DNA from: Eumeta japonica
Taxonomy: Eukaryota; Arthropoda; Insecta; Lepidoptera; Psychidae
Length of the DNA stretch: 64,000 nucleotides
Direction: 5' to 3'
Assembly: GCA_005406025.1 (NCBI GenBank)
Contig: BGZK01001466.1
Coordinates: forward strand, 1 to 64,000
The position numbers and the translations under genes were made by a program. Position 1 is the stretch's first letter. Each line of letters starts with the position of its first letter. This document shows, piece by piece, positions 54,034-64,000 of this stretch. The notes under the pieces were generated by a model. It was not told the origin of the DNA and searched no databases. It worked only from the letters and a program-made list of their open reading frames with translations.

Positions 54034-54218
54034 TGGCGACGAGTCGCCATGCACATGCGACTGTGGGACTCCCTTCTCACTCGGTTCGATGGTGCTGTTT
54101 ACTACGGTATACATTTTGACTACATATATAACCATTGTATAGTGTGGCGATCCGTCGCCATACATTGGACTCTACTATAAATAGACTGTATATATACCGT
54201 GGCGACCCGTCGCCACGG
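54034..54218. repeat. Three hairpins with the same stem
   Basis: TGGCGA and TCGCCA enclose four-base loops three times: 54034-54049 (loop CGAG), 54145-54160 (loop TCCG) and 54197-54218 (loop CCCG, stem extended to CCGTGGCGA). The intervening sequence is not obviously repeated apart from TATATA stretches and a preceding GTGTG/CCG. A fourth half-site ATCGCCACG is at 54224-54232. No gene or mobile element explains them. Confidence 0.8.
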
Positions 54219-54232
54219 CAAGCATCGCCACG

Positions 54233-55139
54233 CCAACAAACCGGCTTACCCTGCGCCTATAAATATTTCACATCAAAATTTTATATAAGTTGATACGGTA
54301 GCTAGGGAACCCCCGCCGTTACTGAAACAGCGTGGATACCTTACGATCCTAGTTTCTCCGTATAAATCTGTATGTCCATCCAATTCTAATCCAATACTGA
54401 AATAAAAGGTAAATAGACTAAAGACGTCAGAAGTTACTGAGACTGAAAATTCCTCCCGCCAAATCGTACCAGAGCAATATGCGCTCTATTTCATAAGGCA
54501 CTGCGTAGGGATTCGAGTGAAATAATAACTGGATGTCCGGGGACGTCCCTCTTCGGCCTTTGTCTCTCCTGACAGCATAATTATTGAATAATATTTTCTT
54601 TTAATGTCGTTTGTGGACGACTCGACGGGAAAATTAAATGTCTGACGACTGTACTGTGTTACGATTTCTGCTATGGGATTCTGTTATTTCTTACTGATAG
54701 CTTCAAAACTTTCCAGATCGATATGTATTATTTTAATAAAGTGCGAGAATCGCTTGTACAAAACAACTGATATTAAGTTGTCAAGACATCAATAGGTAAT
54801 CAGGGTGCAGTGAAAAAACGAAATACAAGTTTAAAGATGTAGTATGTGAATATAATATTAAAAAATAAGTCTTAGACTATTTATTGATTCATTTAATTAA
54901 TGACTGTTAATATAAATCTATTAATTATAAAAAAAAAAATAAGTCTTAAATCTGTCGCGTAGATAGAAATTGTCTCAGCTACCACCACGTTTGTAACGTC
55001 GTGTATAATAACGTGGCGTCTATTTTGTTTTTGCATTGATTTACTTACAATTTCTATTTAATTTTCACTCAAATCACAAATTCATCCATAAAACTTTTTC
55101 GTACGCAAGGAGTGAAACATTTTTGATAAAATATGTGTA
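54233..55139. other. AT-rich spacer
   Basis: 54260-54560 is less AT-rich (GAACCCCCGCCGTTACTGAA, GGATGTCCGGGGACGTCCC, the last with a GGGACGTCCC palindrome at 54539-54548). Nothing identified. Confidence 0.3.
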
Positions 55140-55342
55140 ACTAGCTGTCCGCCCGCTTCGCTGGGTAATTTTTATTATAAATAAAATGGCGAAGGATTTA
55201 CGGAATTCGAAAAATGAGTAGCCTAGAACCATCTACAAATCATCCCGCATCGAATGGTCCCAGTCCCGTGTCTATACGTTTAGTAGTTTTTACGTGATTG
55301 GCGAACAAAGATAACCTATTTTCATTATATATGTATAGATTT
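55140..55342 (+). repeat. Family B repeat
   Basis: Almost identical to 10352-10570: CTAGCTGTCCGCCCGCTTCG start, ACCATCTACAAATCATCCCG, CTATACGTTTAGTAGTTTTT and a TATATATGTATAGAT end. Confidence 0.9.
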
Positions 55343-56384
55343 CCTCTTTTGCACGCCGCAATGCGTCTGCGCATTGCAGTCGGTTAAAAGAAAAACATGA
55401 AGCCTACTCAACTTCAATCGTTCCATTAATAACACAAATAGAATACTTGTTCAGTGCATAAGATAGTATGTAAATATACTACTACAAAGAGGTATTTATA
55501 TTCTTCAAATTTTATACCACTTTTAGCCTTTCACTAGGTATGATTACAATAAAATATTTCTTCGAAAAAAATATTGTCAATACCGTCAATTGGTATGTAG
55601 TTAGGTTGAAATCCCGGGCTTAGCTTAGCCCATTTGATTTAATTCCTTTGATTTTTTTTAATATAAGAGCATTTTACGAGGAATACAACCTTATTGAATA
55701 TGAGCTCTTTTCACGTTTGTAATTTTTTGAAAAAAAAAATGTATATTTTTTAAAATTATTCCTTAATTTGCGCGTTTCATAATTAAAAAAAATATTTTAC
55801 GATGTGCGCTTTTGGATTATCAAAAATATATGACTTTTTTTCTTTTGAACAGCTTTCGAATGATCAAAACTGAAGAAACGAAAGGACAAAAATTACAATG
55901 ATAAATCGAACAGTTAAAATTAGATTTCCTCGAGAAGAATGGGAAAGAGTGCACTGCGAAATTTATACACGTTTAACTATACTTTAGCTATTTCCAGTAC
56001 GCGGATCTTAAGCGTTAGATATGTTTTTTATTCACACCCCGCTTCCATTAACCTCGTAGATTAATCGAACAGTCAGGTAATGTTGGAGGTGTTGGAGTTA
56101 TTGCCAATAATGAGGTCCGAGATGAGCCTATTGGGATTGGACGATGTGCCAGGTAACGCGTCTATTACTTACCGAACGACCTACCTTATTGGGCTCACTC
56201 GATGACGCCAAAATAATTCTGTGTGACGGTACAAGCACGCAATTACTCTTTCTGTACGCCGACCGATTATTCTTTTGCCTTGCTAACAAATTTCCTATTT
56301 ATATGCGGACTTGTTGGTATTAATGTTTGATTTTATCTTTTCGTATCTAATTTTCATGTTAAACCTGTCTCACGTATTATGAGT
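55343..56384. other. Presumed intron
   Basis: AT-rich; 56050-56230 has balanced composition (GAGGTCCGAGATGAGCCTAT). Nothing recognised. Confidence 0.3.
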
Positions 56385-56725
56385 CGTAGAGTTATGCTGC
56401 GGTCAAATTTGTTGCAGCACAAAGACAGCTCGACAGTCTTACAGCATACAGACGTGAAGTTATGCCGTTCTTGCATTGCGTTCAGTAGTTGAGAGTTCTG
56501 GTGGTCTATTTTCAGGGGTAATGGGATGATTCAGGGCCATAATGCCAATCCCTCTCCATGACTTCAATCTCTTTTCATCAGTCCTCCGCATCAGCTATCC
56601 TATTCGTAAGTGGCTGGCAACGTATTGGTGACTCGTCTGGAGTTGCGAGTGCCAATGTACGGCGATGACCACATAGCCTCTGGTGGCTCGGAAGGTCGTT
56701 TCTCCCTCGAAAATGCTATAAAAAA
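56385..56725 (+). repeat. Family A repeat, near full length
   Basis: GTTATGCTGCGGTCAAATTT, GCATACAGACGTGAAGTTAT, GAGAGTTCTGGTGGTC, CTCCGCATCAGCTATCCTAT, CTGGAGTTGCGAGTGCCAAT, GGCGATGACCAC, GCTATAAAAAAA end. Confidence 0.8.
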
Positions 56726-57264
56726 ATCACTCCATTTCCATTACACATTACCATTGCAATAGATTAGTTCTACTTAAATTGCATTTCCGTTCTTTGCTCG
56801 TTTTCATACTTATTCACGTTATACACTACTATTTCTCTGTACCTTGTATGATATTGATTGTGTGCTATCGACAGGCACAGCAAACCAATTCTGCCGGGCC
56901 TAGCCCTGTGGTGTGATCGTCCTTGAAGGTTTTTAATATCAAAACGATTAGACGAACACGTTACACTTTGGTTGTAACAAGTTTCAGAATCTGTAGCGAA
57001 TTTTAATTGTCGTTCTGAAACATTTCCAGAAGGAAAGTGTAAAACGTATTCGTTTTACACAGTGCCACTGTCGCGGTAGCCAGCGCCAAAGTGAGTGTTT
57101 TGAGTTAAGTAGAAAACTCATCCGTCGATGCACAGAAAAACAATTGGCACTTCCAGACAAAAAATTGAATAATGTAACGAATTTGCGTCGTTGATTTCGG
57201 GCTACCGAATATTTTATATATTAGTTCGATTAATCCAATCGATTAAATTGTACGCATTATTTCC
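56726..57264. other. Presumed intron with a perfect short hairpin
   Basis: GTGTAAAACG (57037-57046) and CGTTTTACAC (57051-57060) form a 10-bp stem with loop TATT. 57060-57100 (GCCACTGTCGCGGTAGCCAGC) is GC-rich. Nothing else. Confidence 0.4.
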
Positions 57265-58400
57265 AATGCAACGATTACTTGACTATTGCAACGAAATATA
57301 AGGTCGAGGAAAAATTTTTTTCGTGTTTTGTATACACATTCGAGATAACATTTCATCATATATTTTTTACATTCAATCATAATGTATATATGCCATTTTG
57401 TTCAACAAATTATTACCATTCTGAAGGAAGGCATGATTCCATTGCTGTAGAAATTTTGGGACTTCTGATCAATAGACTGCGACAAGTAGTTTTGACAGTC
57501 CTCTTTTGATGTTAACCTAACACTATCTAAAGAATTCTGAAGAGACCGAAACAGATGAAAATCTGAGGGTGCAAGATTAGGCCTATATGGTGAATGCATT
57601 GACACTTCCCAACCAAACTTTTTCAATATTCTCTGAGCAGCTAAAAATGTGCGTGGTCTGGTGTTATCATGGTGAAAAACCACACCCTTCCTGTTGATCG
57701 ATTCCGGTCGTTTTTTCATTACTTCTTGCTCGAGTTTCAACAGCTGTTGGCAGTACAGATCCGAATTGATGCATTTGCCTGGCGGTGAAAACTTATAACG
57801 AATTATGTCCTTCCATACACATACACATAGCGTCAACTTATTACGAGTTAATCCGGATATCGGCATAGTATGTGGATCTTGTTTGTCTTTTGACCATAAT
57901 CTTTTTTCGCACGTTCTTGTCGTAAGTAATCCATTTTTCGTGACCAGTGATCAATATTTTCAAATACAGTTCGGTTTCATCACGTTTCCATAGAGAGTCG
58001 CAAATGACTACACGATTCATTAGATTTCTTTCAGTAAGCTCGTGTGAGATCCAAATATTCAGCTTTTTGTATATTCAGTCTTTTTTTTTAAATGGGTCAT
58101 AATTCTTTTATGGTCAATCCCCAGCTCTTCAGCTATGTCGTATGAACTAACATATTAATCTTGCTCTACTTTTTCCTAAATGGCATTGACTTTATCCGTA
58201 ACAGATCGACCAGAGCGAGGTTCATCTTTGACATCAAAATTACCGGACTGAAAACGCTTAAACCAGTTATGTTCTACTCTTTCTTGCACTGGATTAAGTT
58301 CATAAACATTATAAACTTTTTCTCGGCTTGTGTTGCATTTTTCATTTTTTTGTCATGAAACTTTAAACTTTATCGAATTTACACGTTAGATTCACTCATC
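57265..58400 (-). pseudogene. Mariner transposase relic 4 (SETMAR-related lineage)
   Basis: On the - strand: NWFKRFQSGNFDVKDEPRSG (about 58270), SYDIAEELGIDHKRIMTH (about 58140), then the 154-codon frame 57866-57402 with FSPPGKCINSDLYCQQLLKL, KRPESINRKGVVFHHDNTRP (second catalytic Asp, about 57675), GWEVSMHSPYRPNLAPSDFH (third Asp, about 57570) and SLQNSLDSVRLTSKEDCQNY. These match the cecropia-type mariners to which the primate SETMAR transposase belongs. The first catalytic block (expected near 57940) is not readable, and stops follow 58140; it is dead. It is the best preserved of the four. Confidence 0.9.
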
Positions 58401-58931
58401 TTGGTGGACAGAAAAACAATAGAAAAACGGCGGGACACCGTTTTCACTTTATATTTATATATTTTTAAAATTTCATCTATCTAACGGCATCAAAACTAGC
58501 CAGATATAAATAGACCAAAATCAAAGAGATTTAACTGCAAATTTTTACTTATAAAATGCTAAAAAACTTTTTGCCCTATTTAATATATTTAACTAAGCTA
58601 AATTAGAACTCGGGTAAAAATACTTTTTTTTTCGTGTAGATAAAACTAGGTACATTTTAGGTCGAAGAACACATTCTTCATGTCTAAGTCGTCACAGCTG
58701 TAGTATCCTAATATCCTAATAAGCAATATCCTGATGATCTAAGCACTAAGATCTAACTGTTTACGCGCCGTTTGTGAACCAGAAGACGTGTCTTCATACT
58801 ATCGACCCGAACCATTTAATATTTTTTTTAACTCATGTGTAACAGAAAATTTGCATACCAGAAAAACTTTAGTGTACTAATATGAACAAAAACGCATTGG
58901 ACCAAGTAGGGGGTGATGGTCTAAGACACGA
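58401..58931. other. Spacer
   Basis: 58415-58445 may be the mariner outer end (AGAAAAACGGCGGGACACC), but no inverted partner was found. Otherwise AT-rich. Confidence 0.3.
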
Positions 58932-59205
58932 GGGGGCATCTATAAATTACGTCACGTAAATTATAAGGTTTTTGACCCCCCGTCCTTGTCACAGGTGGTC
59001 ACACGTAAATGAAAACGGCAGTTTTTACAATTTTTTTCTGTTCAAAATACTTTAAATATTGGACAAAACAAAAGACATAAACCTTTTTTCGTTTTCGGAT
59101 TTCGGATTTGAAGTCAGAAAGCTTTTGACATGCTCCTTGTCGTGCATTGTCACATTTCGTTGACCGCCCCCTCCCAACGTGTGAAGTAGTTTATGGATGG
59201 CCCCC
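58932..59205. mobile_element. MITE with inverted ends, about 274 bp
   Basis: GGGGGCATCTATAAATTACGTCAC (first 20 shown: GGGGGCATCTATAAATTACG) at 58932 is mirrored by GTTTATGGATGGCCCCC-like sequence ending at 59205 (AGTTTATGGATGGCCCCC). Inside, GACCCCCCGTCCTTGTCACA (58975-58994) and CTTGTCGTGCATTGTCACAT, CGCCCCCTCCC (59165-59175) repeat the pattern. No coding capacity. Confidence 0.65.
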
Positions 59206-61119
59206 GAGAAATAATACAAGTAATCGGTTTTTATTCCAAATACAAATCAAAATACGTCGTATTTAATTTGATATTTTATTATTATTATAATTAAAAAGAA
59301 AATATATTTAATATATCGAATTATATATAAAATACATTACGTATTTTATACATACTTTTATATATATAAATTACGTCTTCGAGCCTGGTGGTCTCGTTTT
59401 TTTCATAATTTCAAGGTGATCCATTTAGGTATATAATATATATATAACTGGTATTTAGCTCTACTGTAATATTGCAATGTGAATTTTAGAATGTAACTGA
59501 TTTCGACGATCGCCGAGAGGTGGTGCTTACCCCCCCGTTAAAGCGTGATTGCGTAACAATTACGATACATAGACTAAACATTTTTTTACAATCAATATCT
59601 GCCTTATGCCATAAGATATATACAGTCCAAATTCGAATACATAATTAGAAAATTTTAATGGAAAACGAACGCTCTGTTTTAACAGATTAATTGAGACAAA
59701 AAGGTAAAAAACTATAAGAAAATTACTTTGTAAATTAAAAAACATGCAATTTATAGTATCACAAAGTAATTCTATATTGTCATGCTGACAGAATGCGATT
59801 ATACGAAAATAAAATACATAAATATCTTTTGATCAATGATAGATCTTACGATGCATTTTTTAAACGGGCTGTTTTCTAAATTAGTTTAGATAGAAACTTT
59901 TGCATATGATTGATGCAACAATTTTTAAGAATTCGTGTGTGCGATAAATAAGGGAACCCTCATAAGATGAGTCTAATTTCTGTCTGTTATTCTGTCACAG
60001 CCTATTTTCTCAAAATCCACTGAACGAAAAGACTTTCGTAATAAACATATAGCGTAAATAAACGAAGTCTGATTGTGGGAGGCAATTTGGAGAGCAGATC
60101 AAATTTAAAATAAATATACTACGCTAAAGTGCGTCATGTAACATATCAGTTTTTAATTTTTTTAATATATAAGTATACAAATCTCTTTTATTACATATTT
60201 ATTTAATTATCTCATACTAAACCCAAAATAAAAACAGAATGTAGCGTCTTATTTATTCTTTACATACAATAGTACTAATTTTTAAAGTTCCGTGCCTCTT
60301 GAGGAATAATGAACCCTTATAAGATCATTTCGCCGTCCGTCTGTTCGTCGAGATCTCCTTTCTCAGGGTCACGTGGAGGTATCACGTCGACACTTGTGTC
60401 TGGGGTCCCACTAAGCTGTAAAAATATCAAGCTCCTAAGTCAACGTAATCAAAATATGACCATTTACGCCTTATATTTTGACACTCGCAATTAATAAAAG
60501 TCTTTAAAGCGCTTCCCATTGACCTTGAATCATGAAACTTGACAAGAAGCAAGGACTCGTATCACAAGTATTGAGATAATTCCGAAAATTGTTAATTAAT
60601 ATTTAATTCAATTAAATATATATATTACTATTACACACTGACATCGTTGAAGTATGGACCAATACATGGGAGAATATATTTTAACTTCCCGCTATTATTA
60701 GGTTTTTTTGAAAGTTCGGGTACTCGATCAGATTTTATATACGAATAATTTAATTAAACTTGTAGAAAATCCTTAAGCTGCACTTGTCCAGCGCTTTTTT
60801 TCAAATTTACATGGTACATGAAAAATCGTCTGTAAAAGGAAAACATATTAGAAAGTGCGTTGCTCAATTTCACCAAGGGTTCATAATTCGATTATTATTG
60901 AAGTACGGACCCCTACACTTGACACCTGTTCTCAAACTTAACTTTTTTAGTTTAATACATCTATATCATGACAAATGATCTTGTCAAAAAGAATGAGGTT
61001 TTAATGATAATTTCGTAAGCCTCATTTGAAAACTATGCATATTTCGATAATGTATTAAATTCCCGTACTTAATAAAATGACATTGTTTACATAGTACCGA
61101 AAAATATTTAAATATTCAG
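59206..61119. other. AT-rich, with retroposon-tail remnants
   Basis: 59950-60010 (GGGAACCCTCATAAGATGAG, CTGTTATTCTGTCACAG) and 60295-60400 (GAACCCTTATAAGATCATTT, CGTCCGTCTGTTCGTCGAG) are reversed retroposon tails. 60682-60720 (TTTTAACTTCCCGCTATTAT) is an end fragment of the 1244-1798 element. The rest is AT-rich. Confidence 0.45.
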
Positions 61120-61930
61120 TGGAAAGATTGTGGTACACATTTATTTATTCGGAAAGTTCTTCATGTCGTGAATTTCATGGGCCTCGATTCTTTTCCTCGA
61201 CCTCCCGGGACCCGAGTATCGAATTTCCTCTAGGCGGCCACGCATCGTCTACATGTATTGTCGATATGTTGACAACCCTTTTGTCAGATTTTAAGCACGC
61301 CCACAGCTAAAGTGTGTCCTACAATCTTTGCATTTTGAAGGACCATGTATATTAAGACTCGTTTCACTTTGGATAGGAGCGCGCGATAACATTCGGAACA
61401 GACGGCCAAACTAGCTTCCAATGCGTGGAACGAAGGGTTTGACTTGAGATAAAAGCCAGTTGGTCCATGCTCGCTTGCGTTCACTCGCGGTCGGGAATCG
61501 TACACGGTCCCTTTCCGTTCGAAACCAACCCCGTTGACCGCTCAACGGACGCAGCTCTCGGCGCGTCTGGCGACCCCGAACATGTGGCTGCGTGATGTGG
61601 CCAGAAAAAAGCCCGCGCGACACACGCAACTCTGCAGTAAACGGAGCAATATCCACTCTATTCTTTTATGGCCCGCATAAAAAATTCAGAGGGTCATCCC
61701 GAAATTCTACGCCGGAAAGGGACGGGCGTGCATGACGTCATGTCTGCCGTCTCTTTCTCGTGCGCGTTACATCATTGTTGACCATCGATCCGATGTATCG
61801 ACAGGCGAAAGAGGACTTTATTGATGGTGCGCCTAGGGCTCCGTATCGTTCGACGTCGTCGGTGCACTGTGACGTCACGAATACGGACAGATTTAAGGGA
61901 TGACGCCGCTCACGTACTACGGCCGTTCTC
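61120..61930. promoter_or_regulatory. Long CpG-rich island with two CRE palindromes
   Basis: About 800 bp of GC- and CpG-rich sequence without family copies. It holds CATGACGTCATG (61731-61742) and GTGACGTCAC (61869-61878), both with the full CREB/ATF site TGACGTCA, 137 bp apart. Open frames on both strands (60 to 81 codons; for instance 61656-61411, containing RAWTNWLLSQVKPF) lack domains and good splice sites. It could be an alternative Dgk promoter, another gene's promoter, or hold an unrecognised exon. Confidence 0.4.
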
Positions 61931-63329
61931 AATAATATATCGTTTTTAATAAACGCCCATAACTGCCATGATGACGCGGTACGTAGCTAAATGCGCAAGC
62001 GATTTGTTTGTTATTTTACAGAATTTTAAAAGCATCTCATTACCTACTATATTTTTGAGGTTCTGACTCAATTTTTTGTGATAATCAATATAAAGAAATT
62101 TATAAAATAAAAAAAAATACTAAAGTTTTCGAAGGCTATGATCAAATGAGACTTTTCAAAAATGCATAGAGTCGTGGCCTGCACCTAGTAAACGTGTATG
62201 TTGCTAGCGTGATTAATAAACGTAATTGTGTTGACTATCGTTTTGACGTATTTTAGTTTAGTTTTTAGTAAAAAGGCATGAAGTATGAGCATGAAACATA
62301 TACCTTATAGGCAGTACTTATTCTAAAAAAATTATAAAAAAATGGTGTCAATGACAATTATCTATGACTTCTCCCACTTGTCATTGTCTATTTAATCATG
62401 TCAATTCCCATCATTCATCCCTTTTGTCTCGACAAAGATTAAATGAACAATTATTTCAATTCATTTGTGATTGACAGGAATGATGATGTACGGGTCACTC
62501 TTTTGCTCTGTAAATAAAATATTGCTTCATATAAAAAAAGATATAACGAAAACTTTGGTTCGATATTTTTTTGTTTCTTTGATTTTTTTCTCGATTTTAT
62601 GAAAAGTATTCAAAGTATACGACAAATTTCAAACATATTTTTTGATCTAATTTAGGCCGAATTTGAAGCGTCTCCTTTGAACCTGATTTTTTCATTTAAG
62701 TACTTTGTTAACAATTAGGCCAGCATAAGTCGTCGATAAGTGACACATTTTATACAAATTTTTTCTTCAAACGTATTTTCCTTTTTCTGTGAAAATTTAA
62801 AGATGTATGACATCTATTTAAATTTTCCCGAAAATCATAACAGGAATCCTATATTTCGTAATTTTTTCAAAATTTTGGGCTCTATAATTCCGGAAATATT
62901 CACAGAAATCGTGTGTACCTCCCTTTTGATGTTCATTTTTTTGTGTATGGCCTTTTAATCAATAATATATGTATATATATTAAATAAAATCTAATCTCTT
63001 ATTTAATTTCCGAATCGGTAGTAAATAAATAAACAAACTTATTTTATTTTCATTGCGAATTTGTAAACAAATTATGTCGAATTAAAATTATTTCGTTTAA
63101 ATTTATTTCCTTTTAAACGGTACATTTTGAGATAAAAATATTCGATTTTATTGTATTTCATAACAAGCATTTTTAAATTATGCACACGTTAAGTTTTTTT
63201 TTCTCTTTTATTCACTATTTTGTGTCACGAAAATAATCACGAAAAAATATTGATCAAAATCGGATTTGTTTACTCACTGTTTACATTCCCGACTGGGTCA
63301 CCTAATTTATGTCCTTTTAAACTGTTTTT
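61931..63329. other. AT-rich presumed intron
   Basis: 62340-62500 has repeated GTCAATGACAATTATC/CATTGTC words that are partly inverted. No coding frame of interest (the 72-codon frame at 62740 is F/N-rich chance sequence). Confidence 0.35.
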
Positions 63330-63600
63330 AAGTAGCAGAATAAAAATAACAGGCCGTGACAAACGGACAGAGACAGTGATCACCACGGGAGTGATCGTTT
63401 AAGGTTTATGTTTATGTATCATTATTTTGAGTGAGCAATTTTTATATATATGTAAATTTATACATTTATGTGTCAGACATGGCCTTAATAATTTCGATGT
63501 AAAATACTTTGATAGAGTGTTGCTTTTCAAGTTTATCTATATAGGTGTCTTCCTTGTTAAAACAAGATGGATTTTTTAAATGTTTGTTTTATAACGCCAT
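63330..63600 (+). repeat. Family H repeat and retroposon tail
   Basis: 63340-63400 has GTGACAAACGGACAGAGACA and GGGAGTGATCG, a retroposon-tail pattern; 63480-63575 matches 25583-25680 (ATTTCGATGTAAAA, AAGTTTATCTATATAGGTG). Confidence 0.55.
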
Positions 63601-64000
63601 CTATTAGAATTTTGAAGTAATTGTTGTTTTATTATTGGTCCTCAACAACAAATAGCACTACATAACATACTACTAATGGTACTATATATAGAATATTTAG
63701 ATTCATTTTGTATATTATTATATTGCCTCTAAATATATTTTTGTTCTTTGAAATTGGACCAAGCAGCTTTTACCGCGGGGAGTAAAGTATTATTATGCCA
63801 AGCAAACATGCTCATGTAGTTATATCACAATTGAGACACTACGACATACGCACCATAAATAAAGTAATACAAAACTTTGGACATCTACATTGATATGAAA
63901 AAACGAATTTATTTTAGAAATAAGTTAACTATCGAATCTACAGTAAAACATAAAGGGATTAGATGTTATGATCATAGTGAAAATGGGCGTCCTTCAAACT
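63601..64000. other. AT-rich spacer to window end
   Basis: Nothing recognised. Confidence 0.35.

Noticed and set aside
1..64000. CRISPR array, prophage or bacterial operon
   Set aside because: No regularly spaced direct repeats, no operon structure; splice sites and retroelements show a eukaryotic nuclear genome.
18050..64000. Further Dgk exons (EF hands, C1 domains, catalytic GGDGT)
   Set aside because: I scanned for the expected motifs in splice context on the + strand and saw none; tblastn would be decisive.

Overview
The window looks like a chromosomal segment of an insect nuclear genome, most probably a moth or butterfly. The reasons are very AT-rich spacer DNA, GT-AG splice signals around short GC-rich exons, a short run of the insect telomere unit TTAGG, mariner and Penelope-like relics, and several dispersed repeat families of the kind that fill lepidopteran genomes. 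The order is inferred; no marker gene proves it. There are no operons, CRISPR arrays, rRNA or credible tRNA genes.

The one gene that can be named is a type I diacylglycerol kinase (Dgk) on the + strand. Two consecutive exons, 15152-15244 and 17982-18049, encode the start codon and the first 52 residues, which belong to the N-terminal recoverin-homology (DAG_kinase_N) domain. The rest of the enzyme (EF hands, C1 domains, catalytic and accessory domains) was not found, so everything from 18050 to the end is probably one very long intron or lies beyond an exon I missed. A GC-rich block at about 5250-5510 ends in a perfect donor and may be the upstream 5' exon or promoter. On the - strand, 2096-2192 is a convincing but unidentified coding exon of a neighbouring gene that runs out of the left edge. 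A third candidate exon (30698-30888, +) is protein-like but unassigned.

Most of the rest is decayed mobile DNA: a 5'-truncated non-LTR retrotransposon (2700-5040, -) and several 3'-end copies; the end of another non-LTR element (27890-28120, +); a Penelope-like GIY-YIG relic (19000-19990) and a second 3' end (35320-35615); four different mariner transposase relics on the - strand (12.7, 40.6, 49.1 and 57.3 kb); a pogo-like MITE (52913-53381); a second MITE (58932-59205); three large foldback elements (7453-8129, 27258-27500, 42086-42427); and at least nine short dispersed families labelled A to I here. Families A (about 350 bp), B (about 210 bp) and C (about 470 bp) are the most frequent.

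GC-rich, apparently non-repetitive islands at about 6.0, 9.35-9.6, 23.0-23.4, 34.2, 46.9 and 61.1-61.9 kb stand out from the AT-rich background and are the best places to look for promoters, enhancers or missed exons. I did not find a clear undescribed biological system. The most unusual signals are an interleaved double-stem (pseudoknot-like) motif at the 3' ends of the retrotransposon copies, a trio of near-identical tetraloop hairpins at 54.0-54.2 kb, and CRE-like palindromes carried by a small repeat family and by the 61.7 kb island.
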